Assembly: GCA_903920455.1 (NCBI GenBank)
Contig: CAIXLY010000003.1
Coordinates: 62,001-126,000, forward strand
Direction of reading: 5' to 3'
Length of the DNA stretch: 64,000 nucleotides
Source of the DNA: an uncultured bacterium
GTDB taxonomy: Bacteria > Bacteroidota > Bacteroidia > Chitinophagales > Chitinophagaceae
Both the position numbers and the translations under genes were made by a program. The notes under the pieces are model-generated. The model worked only from the letters and a program-made list of their open reading frames with translations, was not told the DNA's origin and did not search any database. How positions within the stretch are numbered: position 1 is the first letter of the stretch; each line of letters opens with the position of its first letter. Positions 50,581 through 58,623 of the stretch are shown here, in pieces.

Positions 50581-51352
50581 AATTTACCATAGGCAAGTCA
50601 TCCTGCCTATCATCATTATATTCTATGATGAAATTATTTCTGCCCTCACCAATGATGATGGCCAGGTAGCTCTGCTGTACAAGTTCAAGCACAGTGAGGA
50701 ATAGAAATATGGCGTGAAGCCTATCCTGGCATACATCAAACACTTTCTCAAAAGACATGGTCTTCTCTTCTGCACTGATCTTTAAGACGTATTCGCGACT
50801 TTCTTCCATCGTATAATTATAACGATAGACAACGTGTTGAGGTTTGTTTTGGCGGTCATGAACCCGCTGCATCACTTTTTCAAACACCTTCATCAGCTTG
50901 AACAGTGAAATCGACTGTATCTCTGAGCCCTCTGAAGCTTCTTCTCCAACTGCCTGCAAGTCCTTGTTCAGGTTGCCGCGCTTTACGCTGAACATGCGCT
51001 GCTGTTCAAGGTCAGCCAGTTGCAATGAAGCTTCTTTGAACTTTTTATACTCAAGTATCTTATCAATCAACTCCTTTCTAGGATCAATCTCATTTCCTTG
51101 CTCATCCAATTCCTTTCTAGGCAATAACATCTTTGCCTTGATTCTGATCAAGGTTGAAATGAACAGAATGAATTCACTGCTTAACTCAATATTGTCTTCT
51201 TCTGATTGTCTGATAAAGGCCAAGTAATCATCAATAATCTTCTTGATTGGAATATTGTATATATCCAACTCATCACGTTCGATGAAGAAAAGCAGAAGGT
51301 CAAAAGGACCTTCAAACTGGGGAAGACTAATCTGATAAGATGCTGTATTCAA
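50573..51352 (-). CDS. scpA: Segregation and condensation protein A
   Basis: ScpA is the kleisin that bridges the SMC dimer in chromosome condensation. The N-terminal block SLPQFEGPFDLLLFFIERDE and the following LDIYNIPIKKIIDDYLAFI are diagnostic. A C-terminal winged helix (FLTVLELVQQSYLAIIIGEG) is also typical. I place the start at the TTG at 51352 (MNTASYQISLPQFEGP), giving 259 residues. The TTG at 51382 is part of a TATATTTG promoter box, and there is no ATG before the domain. No scpB is adjacent. It converges on dxs with an 8-bp overlap and is divergent from an EamA gene. Confidence 0.93.
   Translation of the reverse strand: MNTASYQISLPQFEGPFDLLLFFIERDELDIYNIPIKKIIDDYLAFIRQSEEDNIELSSEFILFISTLIRIKAKMLLPRKELDEQGNEIDPRKELIDKILEYKKFKEASLQLADLEQQRMFSVKRGNLNKDLQAVGEEASEGSEIQSISLFKLMKVFEKVMQRVHDRQNKPQHVVYRYNYTMEESREYVLKISAEEKTMSFEKVFDVCQDRLHAIFLFLTVLELVQQSYLAIIIGEGRNNFIIEYNDDRQDDLPMVNFT
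50589..50610. terminator. Hairpin at the dxs/scpA overlap, possible weak terminator
   Basis: ATAGGCA and TGCCTAT form a perfect 7-bp stem with an 8-nt loop, 9 nt after the dxs stop and inside the last codons of scpA. Neither strand has a proper T-tract after it, so termination would be weak. Confidence 0.3.
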
Positions 51353-51379
51353 TGGAATTACTTTCGTTGCTGTAAGCGG

Positions 51380-51387
51380 CAAATATA
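51380..51387 (-). promoter_or_regulatory. Putative -7 box (TATATTTG) for scpA
   Basis: TATATTTG on the minus strand matches TAnnTTTG. It covers the TTG at 51382 that would otherwise be read as the scpA start and supports the start at 51352, with a leader of about 22 nt. Confidence 0.5.
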
Positions 51388-51443
51388 TGGAATTGGATCA
51401 AAACAATCAGGCATTGAATTAGAATTTGACGACCTTCGGGGGG

Positions 51444-52316
51444 ATGAAAAATCAAAATCTGATCAAGTGGCTGCTCTTTTTGCTGCTTTGTGTAACCTGG
51501 GGTAGCTCTTTCATCCTTATGAAAGCAGGATTGACCTCTCTTAGCCCATATCAGGTAGCTTCCATCAGAATTCTTTCCGCAGGAATTCTCCTAACCCCGC
51601 TACTTCGAAAAGCATATAAGGAAGTGCCAAGGCACATGATCAGGCCAATCATCCTATCTGGTTTTCTGGGCACTTTTTTTCCTGCCTACTTTTTTTGTCT
51701 AGCTCAGACCAAAATTGATAGTTCCTTGGCGGGGATCTTGAATGCCCTGACTCCAATTTTTGCGGTTGGCATTGGCACTGCCTTCTTCAAACTTCGGATA
51801 GGCTGGATAAAATGGCTGGGGATGTTCTTTGGCTTTGCTGGAATGACCATCCTTTTACTTGGAGGCACCCAAATCATAAATACTACCTATCTTGGATATA
51901 CTTCCTTTGTACTCCTGGCCTCCATCTGTTATGGACTTAATGTCAACGTAGTGAATCACTATTTGAAAGAAATCGGTCCACTCAATATTGCAGTAATTGC
52001 ATTTACAGCACTGGTCGTTCCAACCTCGATCATTCTTGCCTTAACAGGATATTTTACCGATCCCCACTTGATGAATGGAAGCTGGACAAGATCGACTTCT
52101 GCCAGCATACTTGTTGGTTTACTCGGAACTGGAGTGGCATCTATTGCATTTTATGCACTCGTCAAAAAAGCGGGTCCAGTATTTGCCTCTATGGTTACCT
52201 ATGGAATTCCGCTCGTGGCCATCGGCTGGGGTATTGTTGCCGGCGAGTCAATCACAGCTATCCAAATTGCAGGAATGGTGGTGATTCTGTTTGGTGTGAG
52301 GCTGGCGAATAAATAA
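51444..52316 (+). CDS. DMT-superfamily (EamA) transporter
   Basis: This 290-residue protein has ten hydrophobic segments in two EamA repeats (VTWGSSFILMKAGLTSLSPY in the first, GLLGTGVASIAFYALVKKAG in the second). The substrate is unknown. The ATG at 51444 (MKNQNLIKWLLFLLLC) is preferred over a TTG six codons upstream. It is divergent from scpA and converges on frr with a 17-nt gap. It shares the family but not close identity with the transporter at 45279-46175, so the two are not a recent duplication. Confidence 0.9.
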   Translation: MKNQNLIKWLLFLLLCVTWGSSFILMKAGLTSLSPYQVASIRILSAGILLTPLLRKAYKEVPRHMIRPIILSGFLGTFFPAYFFCLAQTKIDSSLAGILNALTPIFAVGIGTAFFKLRIGWIKWLGMFFGFAGMTILLLGGTQIINTTYLGYTSFVLLASICYGLNVNVVNHYLKEIGPLNIAVIAFTALVVPTSIILALTGYFTDPHLMNGSWTRSTSASILVGLLGTGVASIAFYALVKKAGPVFASMVTYGIPLVAIGWGIVAGESITAIQIAGMVVILFGVRLANK

Positions 52317-52333
52317 AAGTAGCCCCTCCACGC

Positions 52334-52897
52334 CTAGACACTCATCAATTCCTTCTCCTTGGAAGCAAGGTGCTTATCTACCAAGGCAATATATTTATTC
52401 GTGATGTCTTGAATTTCTTTTTCAGCATCTGTAGCCAAGTCTTCGCTCATGCCATTTTTCTGTAACTTCTTGACATGCTCAATAGCATCCCTTCTAATAT
52501 TGCGAATTGCAACCTTTGAATTCTCCCCTTCTCCTTGCACTCGCTTAACAATTTCTTTTCTTCTCTCTTCAGTAAGTGGTGGAAGAAAAATACGAATGAT
52601 GGTGCCATCGTTCTGAGGCGTTACACCAAGGTTAGCGGCTATGATAGATCGCTCGATAGGCTGCAGCATATTTTTTTCCCAAGGTTGGATCGTGAGTGTT
52701 CTTGCATCTGCCACTGAAATATTTGCAACCTGGGCAATCCCCGTTGGAGAGCCATAATAATCAACAACCACCCCATCAAACATTTGAGGATTTGCTCTTC
52801 CAGCCCTGATCTTGACAAGCTCCGCTTCAAGATGTGATATCGCCTTTTGCATTGAGGTTGTTACACTGCCGATGTGCAATTCAAGTTCTTCAGACAT
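52334..52897 (-). CDS. frr: Ribosome recycling factor
   Basis: Frr splits post-termination ribosomes together with EF-G. The 187-residue length is standard. The family blocks ELVKIRAGRANPQMFDGVVV, YYGSPTGIAQVANISVADAR and RIFLPPLTEERRKEIVK are all visible. A TAGATTTG box sits just upstream of the ATG. The gene pyrH, its frequent neighbour in other bacteria, is not here: the WecA/MraY-type gene lies 92 nt upstream instead. Confidence 0.97.
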   Translation of the reverse strand: MSEELELHIGSVTTSMQKAISHLEAELVKIRAGRANPQMFDGVVVDYYGSPTGIAQVANISVADARTLTIQPWEKNMLQPIERSIIAANLGVTPQNDGTIIRIFLPPLTEERRKEIVKRVQGEGENSKVAIRNIRRDAIEHVKKLQKNGMSEDLATDAEKEIQDITNKYIALVDKHLASKEKELMSV

Positions 52898-52915
52898 AAT
52901 TGATTATTTCGTCTG

Positions 52916-52923
52916 CAAATCTA
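52916..52923 (-). promoter_or_regulatory. Putative -7 box (TAGATTTG) for frr
   Basis: The minus-strand TAGATTTG matches TAnnTTTG and predicts a leader of about 13 nt before the ATG at 52897. The -33 region is only T-rich. Confidence 0.5.
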
Positions 52924-52989
52924 ACGAATGCCGTGAAAATCTAAGAAAAAAATGAAATGAAAGAGAAGACTTTCTGGTTGAAGGATAAA

Positions 52990-54096
52990 TTACTGCTCTA
53001 TTTTCGACAAAATCCTATTGCGGATATTGCCGCCCTCCATACTTTGGGAATCTAAAGCATACTTGTTTGCGCCAGCTGAAAATGTCAGAAAAAGAATGGC
53101 TATAAACCCAATCACGAAAAGAAAAAAAAAGATGATGTTAATGCCCAATGGCTGTGCAATAATTGCCAATGCCAACAACAGCATTGAGGCAGCACTTAAA
53201 ATTGCAGTTACTTGCATGTGAGACAATCCTCTCTTCAGCAAAATATGGTGGATGTGATTGATGTCTGGCTCAAATGGAGATTTCCCTGTAAAAACTCTCA
53301 TGACCGAAACACGAAAGGTATCAAAAAGTGGAATAAAAAGAACCGCCAAGCCCACTGCGGGTGCAACAGAAAAACTCATGATCGCGTTAGAGGAAGTTTC
53401 AATGCTAATGAATCTAATAACCAGCACAGCATTAATCAAACCAATCAATAATGATCCTGTATCTCCTAAAAAAATCCTTGCAGGCGAGAAATTATACAAG
53501 AGAAAGGCAAGAATACCTGCAGCCGAAGAGAAAGCAAGAATCGCATGGGCAACATCATGCTCGATAGCAAATACAACTCCAAAAAACAAAGTGGCTATCA
53601 ACCCCAACATGCCTGCCAACCCATCTACACCATCAATAAGGTTATAGGCATTGATAACGACCATGATGGTGAGGTATGTAAACACTTGGCTCGCTAGAGG
53701 AGAGAGACCATGTACGCCCAAAAATCCATGAAATGAATCCAATTGATAATGCCCCTGATAGGTGAGGATAAATGCCGCCAATAACTGTCCTGCAAATTTT
53801 TTCAAAGGAGATAACCCCAAAATATCATCCTTCATTCCCAGAAAAAAAATGATTAACGAAGCTGCTGCAAAATATTGAATGGCTGGTGAACTGGAGAAAT
53901 CAGCCATGGTCAAGACTGAAAAACTGATGGCAAAATAAATACCAATTCCCCCAAGCGATGGGATTGGAACAAAGTGTACTTTTCTAATTCCGGGATGATC
54001 AAAAATCTGCTTTAAGTCGGCAACCTTAATTACCAATGGGATAGAAAAGAAAGCAACAATAAATGATAAAAATGAGGCAAAAAGAATTGAATCCAT
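52990..54096 (-). CDS. WecA/MraY-type undecaprenyl-phosphate sugar-1-phosphate transferase
   Basis: This polytopic inner-membrane enzyme of the GT4/MraY superfamily has 368 residues and about ten helices. It transfers a HexNAc-1-phosphate from a UDP-sugar to undecaprenyl phosphate, starting O-antigen-like or capsule glycans. Motifs are FLGMKDDILGLSPLKKFAGQ, AYNLIDGVDGLAGMLG, FLGDTGSLLIGLI and HIHHILLKRGLSH. The last is the WecA-type HIHH, so it is not the peptidoglycan enzyme MraY. No glycan cluster surrounds it, but an MsbA-type exporter lies 3 kb away. It is divergent from the transketolase subunit gene. Confidence 0.92.
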   Translation of the reverse strand: MDSILFASFLSFIVAFFSIPLVIKVADLKQIFDHPGIRKVHFVPIPSLGGIGIYFAISFSVLTMADFSSSPAIQYFAAASLIIFFLGMKDDILGLSPLKKFAGQLLAAFILTYQGHYQLDSFHGFLGVHGLSPLASQVFTYLTIMVVINAYNLIDGVDGLAGMLGLIATLFFGVVFAIEHDVAHAILAFSSAAGILAFLLYNFSPARIFLGDTGSLLIGLINAVLVIRFISIETSSNAIMSFSVAPAVGLAVLFIPLFDTFRVSVMRVFTGKSPFEPDINHIHHILLKRGLSHMQVTAILSAASMLLLALAIIAQPLGINIIFFFLFVIGFIAILFLTFSAGANKYALDSQSMEGGNIRNRILSKIEQ

Positions 54097-54271
54097 TATT
54101 TAAATAATTGACATGAAAGTTGTAATACTTCGTAATCAAGTGATTCATAGTCAATTGGATTCGGATAGGACAGTATAAAGGTCTGCTAAAAAACTGAGAC
54201 CGCATGATCTTTTGAAGTATTCCAAAATAAATTTTAGTGAAACATGCGAAAGATTAAATTCTCAAATGCAT

Positions 54272-54279
54272 TAGTTTTG
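54272..54279 (+). promoter_or_regulatory. Putative -7 box (TAGTTTTG) for the transketolase N-subunit gene
   Basis: TAGTTTTG matches TAnnTTTG and predicts a leader of about 10 nt before the ATG at 54295. No TTG lies at the -33 distance. Confidence 0.4.
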
Positions 54280-54294
54280 TCCGAAATAATAACA

Positions 54295-55128
54295 ATGGCA
54301 ACTCTGAAGGAAACGGCAACACAGGTTAGAAGGGATATTGTACGCATGGTTCATGGCGTTCAAAGTGGACATCCTGGTGGCTCTTTGGGCTGTACCGATT
54401 TTCTAACTGCGTTGTATTTCAAGGTCATGAAACATGACCCAGCATTCAATATGGATGCAGTCAATGAAGATTTATTTTTTCTATCAAACGGCCATATTTC
54501 TCCACTATTCTACTCCTGCCTAGCCCGCTCAGGATATTTTCCAATCAGTGAACTGGCAAGCTTTAGAAAATTAAATTCAAGGCTACAGGGGCACCCTGCA
54601 ACCCATGAGCATTTACCGGGTGTTAGGATTGCCTCAGGATCACTAGGTCAGGGATTAAGTGTTGCCATTGGCGCTGCACTTGCAAAAAAACTCAATAAGG
54701 ACAATAGGCTGGTTTACTCACTTCATGGAGATGGAGAACTGCAGGAAGGACAAATTTGGGAAGCACTCATGTTTGCTGCCCATCACAAAGTGGACAATCT
54801 CATTGCAACAGTAGACTGGAACGGACAACAGATTGATGGCCCAACTGAAAAGGTAATTTCTCTGGGAGATATAAAACAAAAGTTTGATTCTTTTGGATGG
54901 ACAACACTGGATATGCAAGGCAATGATATGGATGATATCATAAAAGTATTAGAAGAAGCGAAAGCATTGACAGGAAAGGGTAAACCCATTGCTATTATGA
55001 TGCGTACCCTGATGGGCAAGGGCGTTGACTTTATGGAAAATGACCATGGCTGGCATGGCATTGCCCCAAATGATGATCAGCTTGCAAAGGCATTGCTACA
55101 ACTCCCTGAAACATTGGGCGACTATTAA
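54295..55128 (+). CDS. Transketolase, N-terminal subunit
   Basis: This 277-residue protein corresponds to the thiamine-diphosphate-binding half of transketolase, which moves two-carbon units in the pentose phosphate pathway. The ATG at 54295 (MATLKETATQVRRDIVRMVH) is the natural start; a longer frame to 54244 runs over the promoter box. Visible are SGHPGGSLGCTDFLTALYF, LPGVRIASGSLGQGLSVAIG and the thiamine motif GDGELQEGQIWEALMFAAHH, followed by VDWNGQQIDG. It needs the pyrimidine-binding C-terminal partner subunit, usually encoded next to it. Here the next gene is an FtsX-type permease on the other strand, 2 nt away, so the partner is elsewhere. Confidence 0.9.
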   Translation: MATLKETATQVRRDIVRMVHGVQSGHPGGSLGCTDFLTALYFKVMKHDPAFNMDAVNEDLFFLSNGHISPLFYSCLARSGYFPISELASFRKLNSRLQGHPATHEHLPGVRIASGSLGQGLSVAIGAALAKKLNKDNRLVYSLHGDGELQEGQIWEALMFAAHHKVDNLIATVDWNGQQIDGPTEKVISLGDIKQKFDSFGWTTLDMQGNDMDDIIKVLEEAKALTGKGKPIAIMMRTLMGKGVDFMENDHGWHGIAPNDDQLAKALLQLPETLGDY

Positions 55129-55130
55129 AC

Positions 55131-56363
55131 TCAACTTCTTAAAGAAACTGAAGAACTTGCTGCACGTCTTGCTGGAATCCATGACGCTAGCAATCCAATC
55201 ATCATAACGGTTGTAGTGACGATGATAAAATCACTAAACACCAGTTTTACAGGATAGTAATCAATCAAAAAAGTTGCCCCCTCAAGTGGAATCAGCTTGT
55301 ATGTTGTTTGAAGATAATAGAACAACATGGCAATGGCTAAGCCCCCTGCAGTTCCAATGAAAGCGAGCATAACACCCTCTGCCAAAAAAATCTTTTGAAT
55401 CATTGTATTGTCTGCCCCCATCGCCTTCATCACTTGAATATCTTTTTCCTTTTCCAGCACGAGCATACTCAATGCCCCTATCATTGTAAAGGCCGCTACA
55501 ATCAGAATGAGCGAAAAAATACCATAGATTGCTAACTTTTCCATGCGAATAGTGGTGTACAACATGCTATTCTGCTGATACCGATTCTCAACTTTGTAAC
55601 CAACCCCGAGTACCTGACGAATTTTATCTGCGACATCAGTTTCACTTGCCCCTGGAATAAGCTTCACCTCTGCTGATCCAAACTCATCGGCACTGTACCC
55701 CAAAAAAGATTTTAAAAAAGCAAGGTTAGTGATTACATATTTATTGTCGAATTCACTTTGAATTGCAAAGCTACCTGAGGGATTGGCCAGGGATAATCCA
55801 AGTGCTTCCATGGGGTTGGAGAATTCCTGAACAGACTTTCTTGGCAAGTAAACCGACACGGGATAAATGGACCTGTCGGAAAGTAATCCGAGCGATTGCT
55901 CAACACCTACACCCATCACCAATGCAGGCTGTTCCGCATCACCTGTATTAAACTCCCCCCGATACATAGATGAAGGTACTCCCGAAACATGGGCATAATT
56001 GCTATCCACACCCTTGATATGCACCACGGCCTGCAGCATATCATTTTGTATTAAGGCCTTTGATTCTGCCGTCAGAGAAACAAAAGAAACTCCCGAAATT
56101 GCTCGGAGTTGATCAAGCTGTTTTTGATTAAGAACAATCACCTTTCCTTGTACAGCACCAATTCTAATATCTGCATAGAAAGATGCATAGAGTGACTTAA
56201 CAAGAGATTCAAATCCATTAAATGCACTGAGTATAATGATGAGTGAGGCCGAACCAAACATGATGGCAGTAACACTAACCCATGAGATAATATTTATAGC
56301 ATTGGTTGATTTTTTTGCGCTGAAATAACGCCAGGAAAATGTAAGTATCCTACTTAGGTTCAT
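55131..56363 (-). CDS. FtsX/LolE-type ABC transporter permease
   Basis: This 410-residue permease has one N-terminal helix, a periplasmic domain of about 220 residues and three C-terminal helices, as in LolC/LolE and MacB/FtsX proteins. The conserved cytoplasmic block LVLEKEKDIQVMKAMGADN and the N-terminal IISWVSVTAIMFGSASLI support the LolCE-like lipoprotein-release group. The ATPase partner (LolD) is not adjacent. Its start codon overlaps the rbfA stop by 4 bp, so the two are translationally coupled. It ends 2 nt from the transketolase subunit on the opposite strand. Confidence 0.88.
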   Translation of the reverse strand: MNLSRILTFSWRYFSAKKSTNAINIISWVSVTAIMFGSASLIIILSAFNGFESLVKSLYASFYADIRIGAVQGKVIVLNQKQLDQLRAISGVSFVSLTAESKALIQNDMLQAVVHIKGVDSNYAHVSGVPSSMYRGEFNTGDAEQPALVMGVGVEQSLGLLSDRSIYPVSVYLPRKSVQEFSNPMEALGLSLANPSGSFAIQSEFDNKYVITNLAFLKSFLGYSADEFGSAEVKLIPGASETDVADKIRQVLGVGYKVENRYQQNSMLYTTIRMEKLAIYGIFSLILIVAAFTMIGALSMLVLEKEKDIQVMKAMGADNTMIQKIFLAEGVMLAFIGTAGGLAIAMLFYYLQTTYKLIPLEGATFLIDYYPVKLVFSDFIIVTTTVMMIGLLASWIPARRAASSSVSLRS

Positions 56364-56722
56364 TTATTGCGTTCATCATTTATCTGCTTGAAAAGCTTTT
56401 CCATTTTGAACACATGATCCAATGTGTCATCTTTAAAAAATCTCAATTCAGGCATTCTTCGCAGCTGTTGCTTAACCCTTAAGCCAAGCTCCTTTTTAAT
56501 TTCACCCTTCCGGTCTTCAAACCTGTTCAGCAGCGCTTCCTGATCCTTGACTTGAAAAAGACTGAGATACACCCTCGCTTCAAGTAAATCAGGCGTAATC
56601 TTAACCCCTGATATAGAGACCATTCCTCCATTGATCATGTTCAGTCCCATTCGCAGAAAAATATCGTTCAATTCTTCTTGTATAACCCCTGCAACTTGCT
56701 TTTGTCTTTTGCTTTCCTCCAT
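56360..56722 (-). CDS. rbfA: 30S ribosome-binding factor RbfA
   Basis: RbfA is a KH-fold protein needed for 16S rRNA 5'-end maturation and cold adaptation, and is later removed from the 30S subunit by RsgA, also in this window. The 120-residue length is right. MEESKRQKQVAGVIQEELND, VSISGVKITPDLLEARVYLS and LRRMPELRFFKDDTLDHV are the three family blocks. It overlaps the FtsX-type permease gene by 4 bp and is divergent from the MsbA-type exporter gene. Confidence 0.95.
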   Translation of the reverse strand: MEESKRQKQVAGVIQEELNDIFLRMGLNMINGGMVSISGVKITPDLLEARVYLSLFQVKDQEALLNRFEDRKGEIKKELGLRVKQQLRRMPELRFFKDDTLDHVFKMEKLFKQINDERNK

Positions 56723-56731
56723 AACGTACGC

Positions 56732-56759
56732 TTGATGCCTGTAAAATTAGTTACTTTTG
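56732..56759 (+). promoter_or_regulatory. Putative promoter (TTG-N17-TACTTTTG) of the ABC exporter gene
   Basis: TTG at 56732-56734 and TACTTTTG at 56752-56759 fit the Bacteroidota -33/-7 pattern with 17-nt spacing. The leader would be about 30 nt before the ATG at 56794. This is the most complete promoter match in the window. Confidence 0.6.
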
Positions 56760-56793
56760 ACCCTAATCGGTAAAAAAACGTAATCCCCCCTTA

Positions 56794-58617
56794 ATGAGAA
56801 GCCTTAGCGTCATATTTTCATACATCAAAAAGTATCCAAAACTTGTGTTTGGATACTTTTCATTAAATATTCTATCCGCACTCTTTTCAGTTGTGTCCCT
56901 GGCGATGTTGGCACCATTCCTTACGCTCATTTTCGGGCTACAACAGGCCGGCGCAATCCAACCATCAAGGTTTCGCTTGGGTCACTTGACCGACCTGCTT
57001 TACTCCCAGCTGTCTCCACTCACCTCAGATGACAAAGGAAAAATCACAGCCTTAGCCATCATATGCATCATAGTAGTTACTGCTATTGTACTAAAGAACG
57101 TATTTCTTTATTGCTCACTCTATCTGCTAACTCCAATCAGGAACAGCATCATCAACGACATGAGAACCGACATGTTCCAAAAAATTCTAGAACTCCCCGT
57201 TGGTTTTTTTAATGAGCAGAGAAAGGGAGATATCATGAGTCGCCTTACCAATGATCTACAAGATGTAGAATTCTCCACCATAAGCTTCCTTGAAAGTTTT
57301 TTCAGAGAGCCCATCTTAATTACTTTCTACCTCTTTGCCATGATCAGCTTAAGCCCTGAGCTTTCTCTTTTTCTTTTGTTGTTCCTGCCAATCGCGGGTC
57401 TTGTAATTGGAAGAATAGGAAGGTCATTGAAAAAAGTATCAACCGGAGTTCAGGAAAAACTTGGTGAGATCCTGAGTACCATTGAGGAAACGTTAGGTGG
57501 CATCAGGGTCGTGAAGGCCTTCAATGCAGAACAACAACAGCTGGGAAGATTCGTCAAAGAAAATACAGAACTGTTTACAATAAAAAATCGTGCCATCAGA
57601 AGACGCGACCTGGCTTCACCAGTTTCAGAAACACTAGGAATTGTGGCAGTTTGCGCTGTATTATACTATGGAGGAAGCTTGGTATTGAATCATAATTTTT
57701 CATTGAGCGGTCCTGACTTCCTCACCTTTATTGCCATTTTCACCCAGGTCATTAACCCACTAAAAGCCTTTAGCACAGCATCTTACAACATTCAACGGGG
57801 TGCTGCCAGCATTGAAAGAATTCGACGTTTAATTACAGAGGAACAGACGATACAAGAAGATCCAAATCCAATTCATATCCATTCTTTCAATGATGAAATT
57901 GAATTAAGAAATGTGGTCTTCGCTTATCCCGACAAAACAATACTCAACAAGATTAACCTCACCATTAAAAAAGGCCAAACGGTTGCGTTGGTCGGCTCTT
58001 CGGGTGCAGGAAAATCAACATTGGCAGACCTCATTCCAAGGTTTCATGATGCCAGTTCAGGTGAGGTACTTATAGACGGGATTGATATAAAAAAATACGC
58101 AATCAAAGATCTCAGAAACCTAATGGGAATTGTAACCCAAGATCCTATCTTGTTTAATGAATCTGTCAAAGCCAATATAGCATTGGGCAATTTGTCGGCG
58201 TCTCCCGAGAGTATCATTGATGCTGCAAAGATTGCAAATGCACACAATTTTATCTTAAATAAAGAGGATGGATATGATACGCAGGTGGGTGACCGTGGGT
58301 CTAAACTAAGTGGCGGAGAAAGACAACGCATAACCATTGCTCGGGCTGTCTTAAAAAATCCTCCCATCCTCATTCTTGATGAGGCGACTTCATCACTGGA
58401 TACGGAAAGTGAGAAATGGGTTCAAGATGCCATCAATAATTTGATGAAGGACCGAACCAGCATTGTTATTGCACACAGACTTTCAACCGTAAGGCATGCA
58501 GATGAAATCATCGTATTGCATGAAGGTAAAATTGCAGAGAGAGGCAAGCACGAGGACCTCATTCAACAAAACGGGATATACAATAAGTTAGTGACTATGC
58601 AGGAAGTTCGGGGATAA
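56794..58617 (+). CDS. MsbA-type ABC exporter (fused permease and ATPase)
   Basis: This 607-residue half-transporter has six membrane helices followed by a nucleotide-binding domain. Walker A is GSSGAGKSTLADL near residue 400, the Q-loop is MGIVTQDPILFNESV, the signature is KLSGGERQRITIARAV near 505, and Walker B is ILILDEATSSLD. The coupling region (LDKIRQ-like ELRNVVFAYPDKTILNKI) is standard. It works as a homodimer and may flip lipid A or export another lipid or drug. MsbA function is an inference from family and from the lpxH and WecA-type genes in the window. It converges on the TraR/DksA-like gene with a 6-nt gap. Confidence 0.92.
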   Translation: MRSLSVIFSYIKKYPKLVFGYFSLNILSALFSVVSLAMLAPFLTLIFGLQQAGAIQPSRFRLGHLTDLLYSQLSPLTSDDKGKITALAIICIIVVTAIVLKNVFLYCSLYLLTPIRNSIINDMRTDMFQKILELPVGFFNEQRKGDIMSRLTNDLQDVEFSTISFLESFFREPILITFYLFAMISLSPELSLFLLLFLPIAGLVIGRIGRSLKKVSTGVQEKLGEILSTIEETLGGIRVVKAFNAEQQQLGRFVKENTELFTIKNRAIRRRDLASPVSETLGIVAVCAVLYYGGSLVLNHNFSLSGPDFLTFIAIFTQVINPLKAFSTASYNIQRGAASIERIRRLITEEQTIQEDPNPIHIHSFNDEIELRNVVFAYPDKTILNKINLTIKKGQTVALVGSSGAGKSTLADLIPRFHDASSGEVLIDGIDIKKYAIKDLRNLMGIVTQDPILFNESVKANIALGNLSASPESIIDAAKIANAHNFILNKEDGYDTQVGDRGSKLSGGERQRITIARAVLKNPPILILDEATSSLDTESEKWVQDAINNLMKDRTSIVIAHRLSTVRHADEIIVLHEGKIAERGKHEDLIQQNGIYNKLVTMQEVRG

Positions 58618-58623
58618 CCTAAA

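Noticed and set aside
54244..54294. Upstream extension of the transketolase subunit (MRKIKFSNALVLSEI)
   Set aside because: It spans a consensus -7 promoter box, and the family N-terminus aligns with the ATG at 54295.
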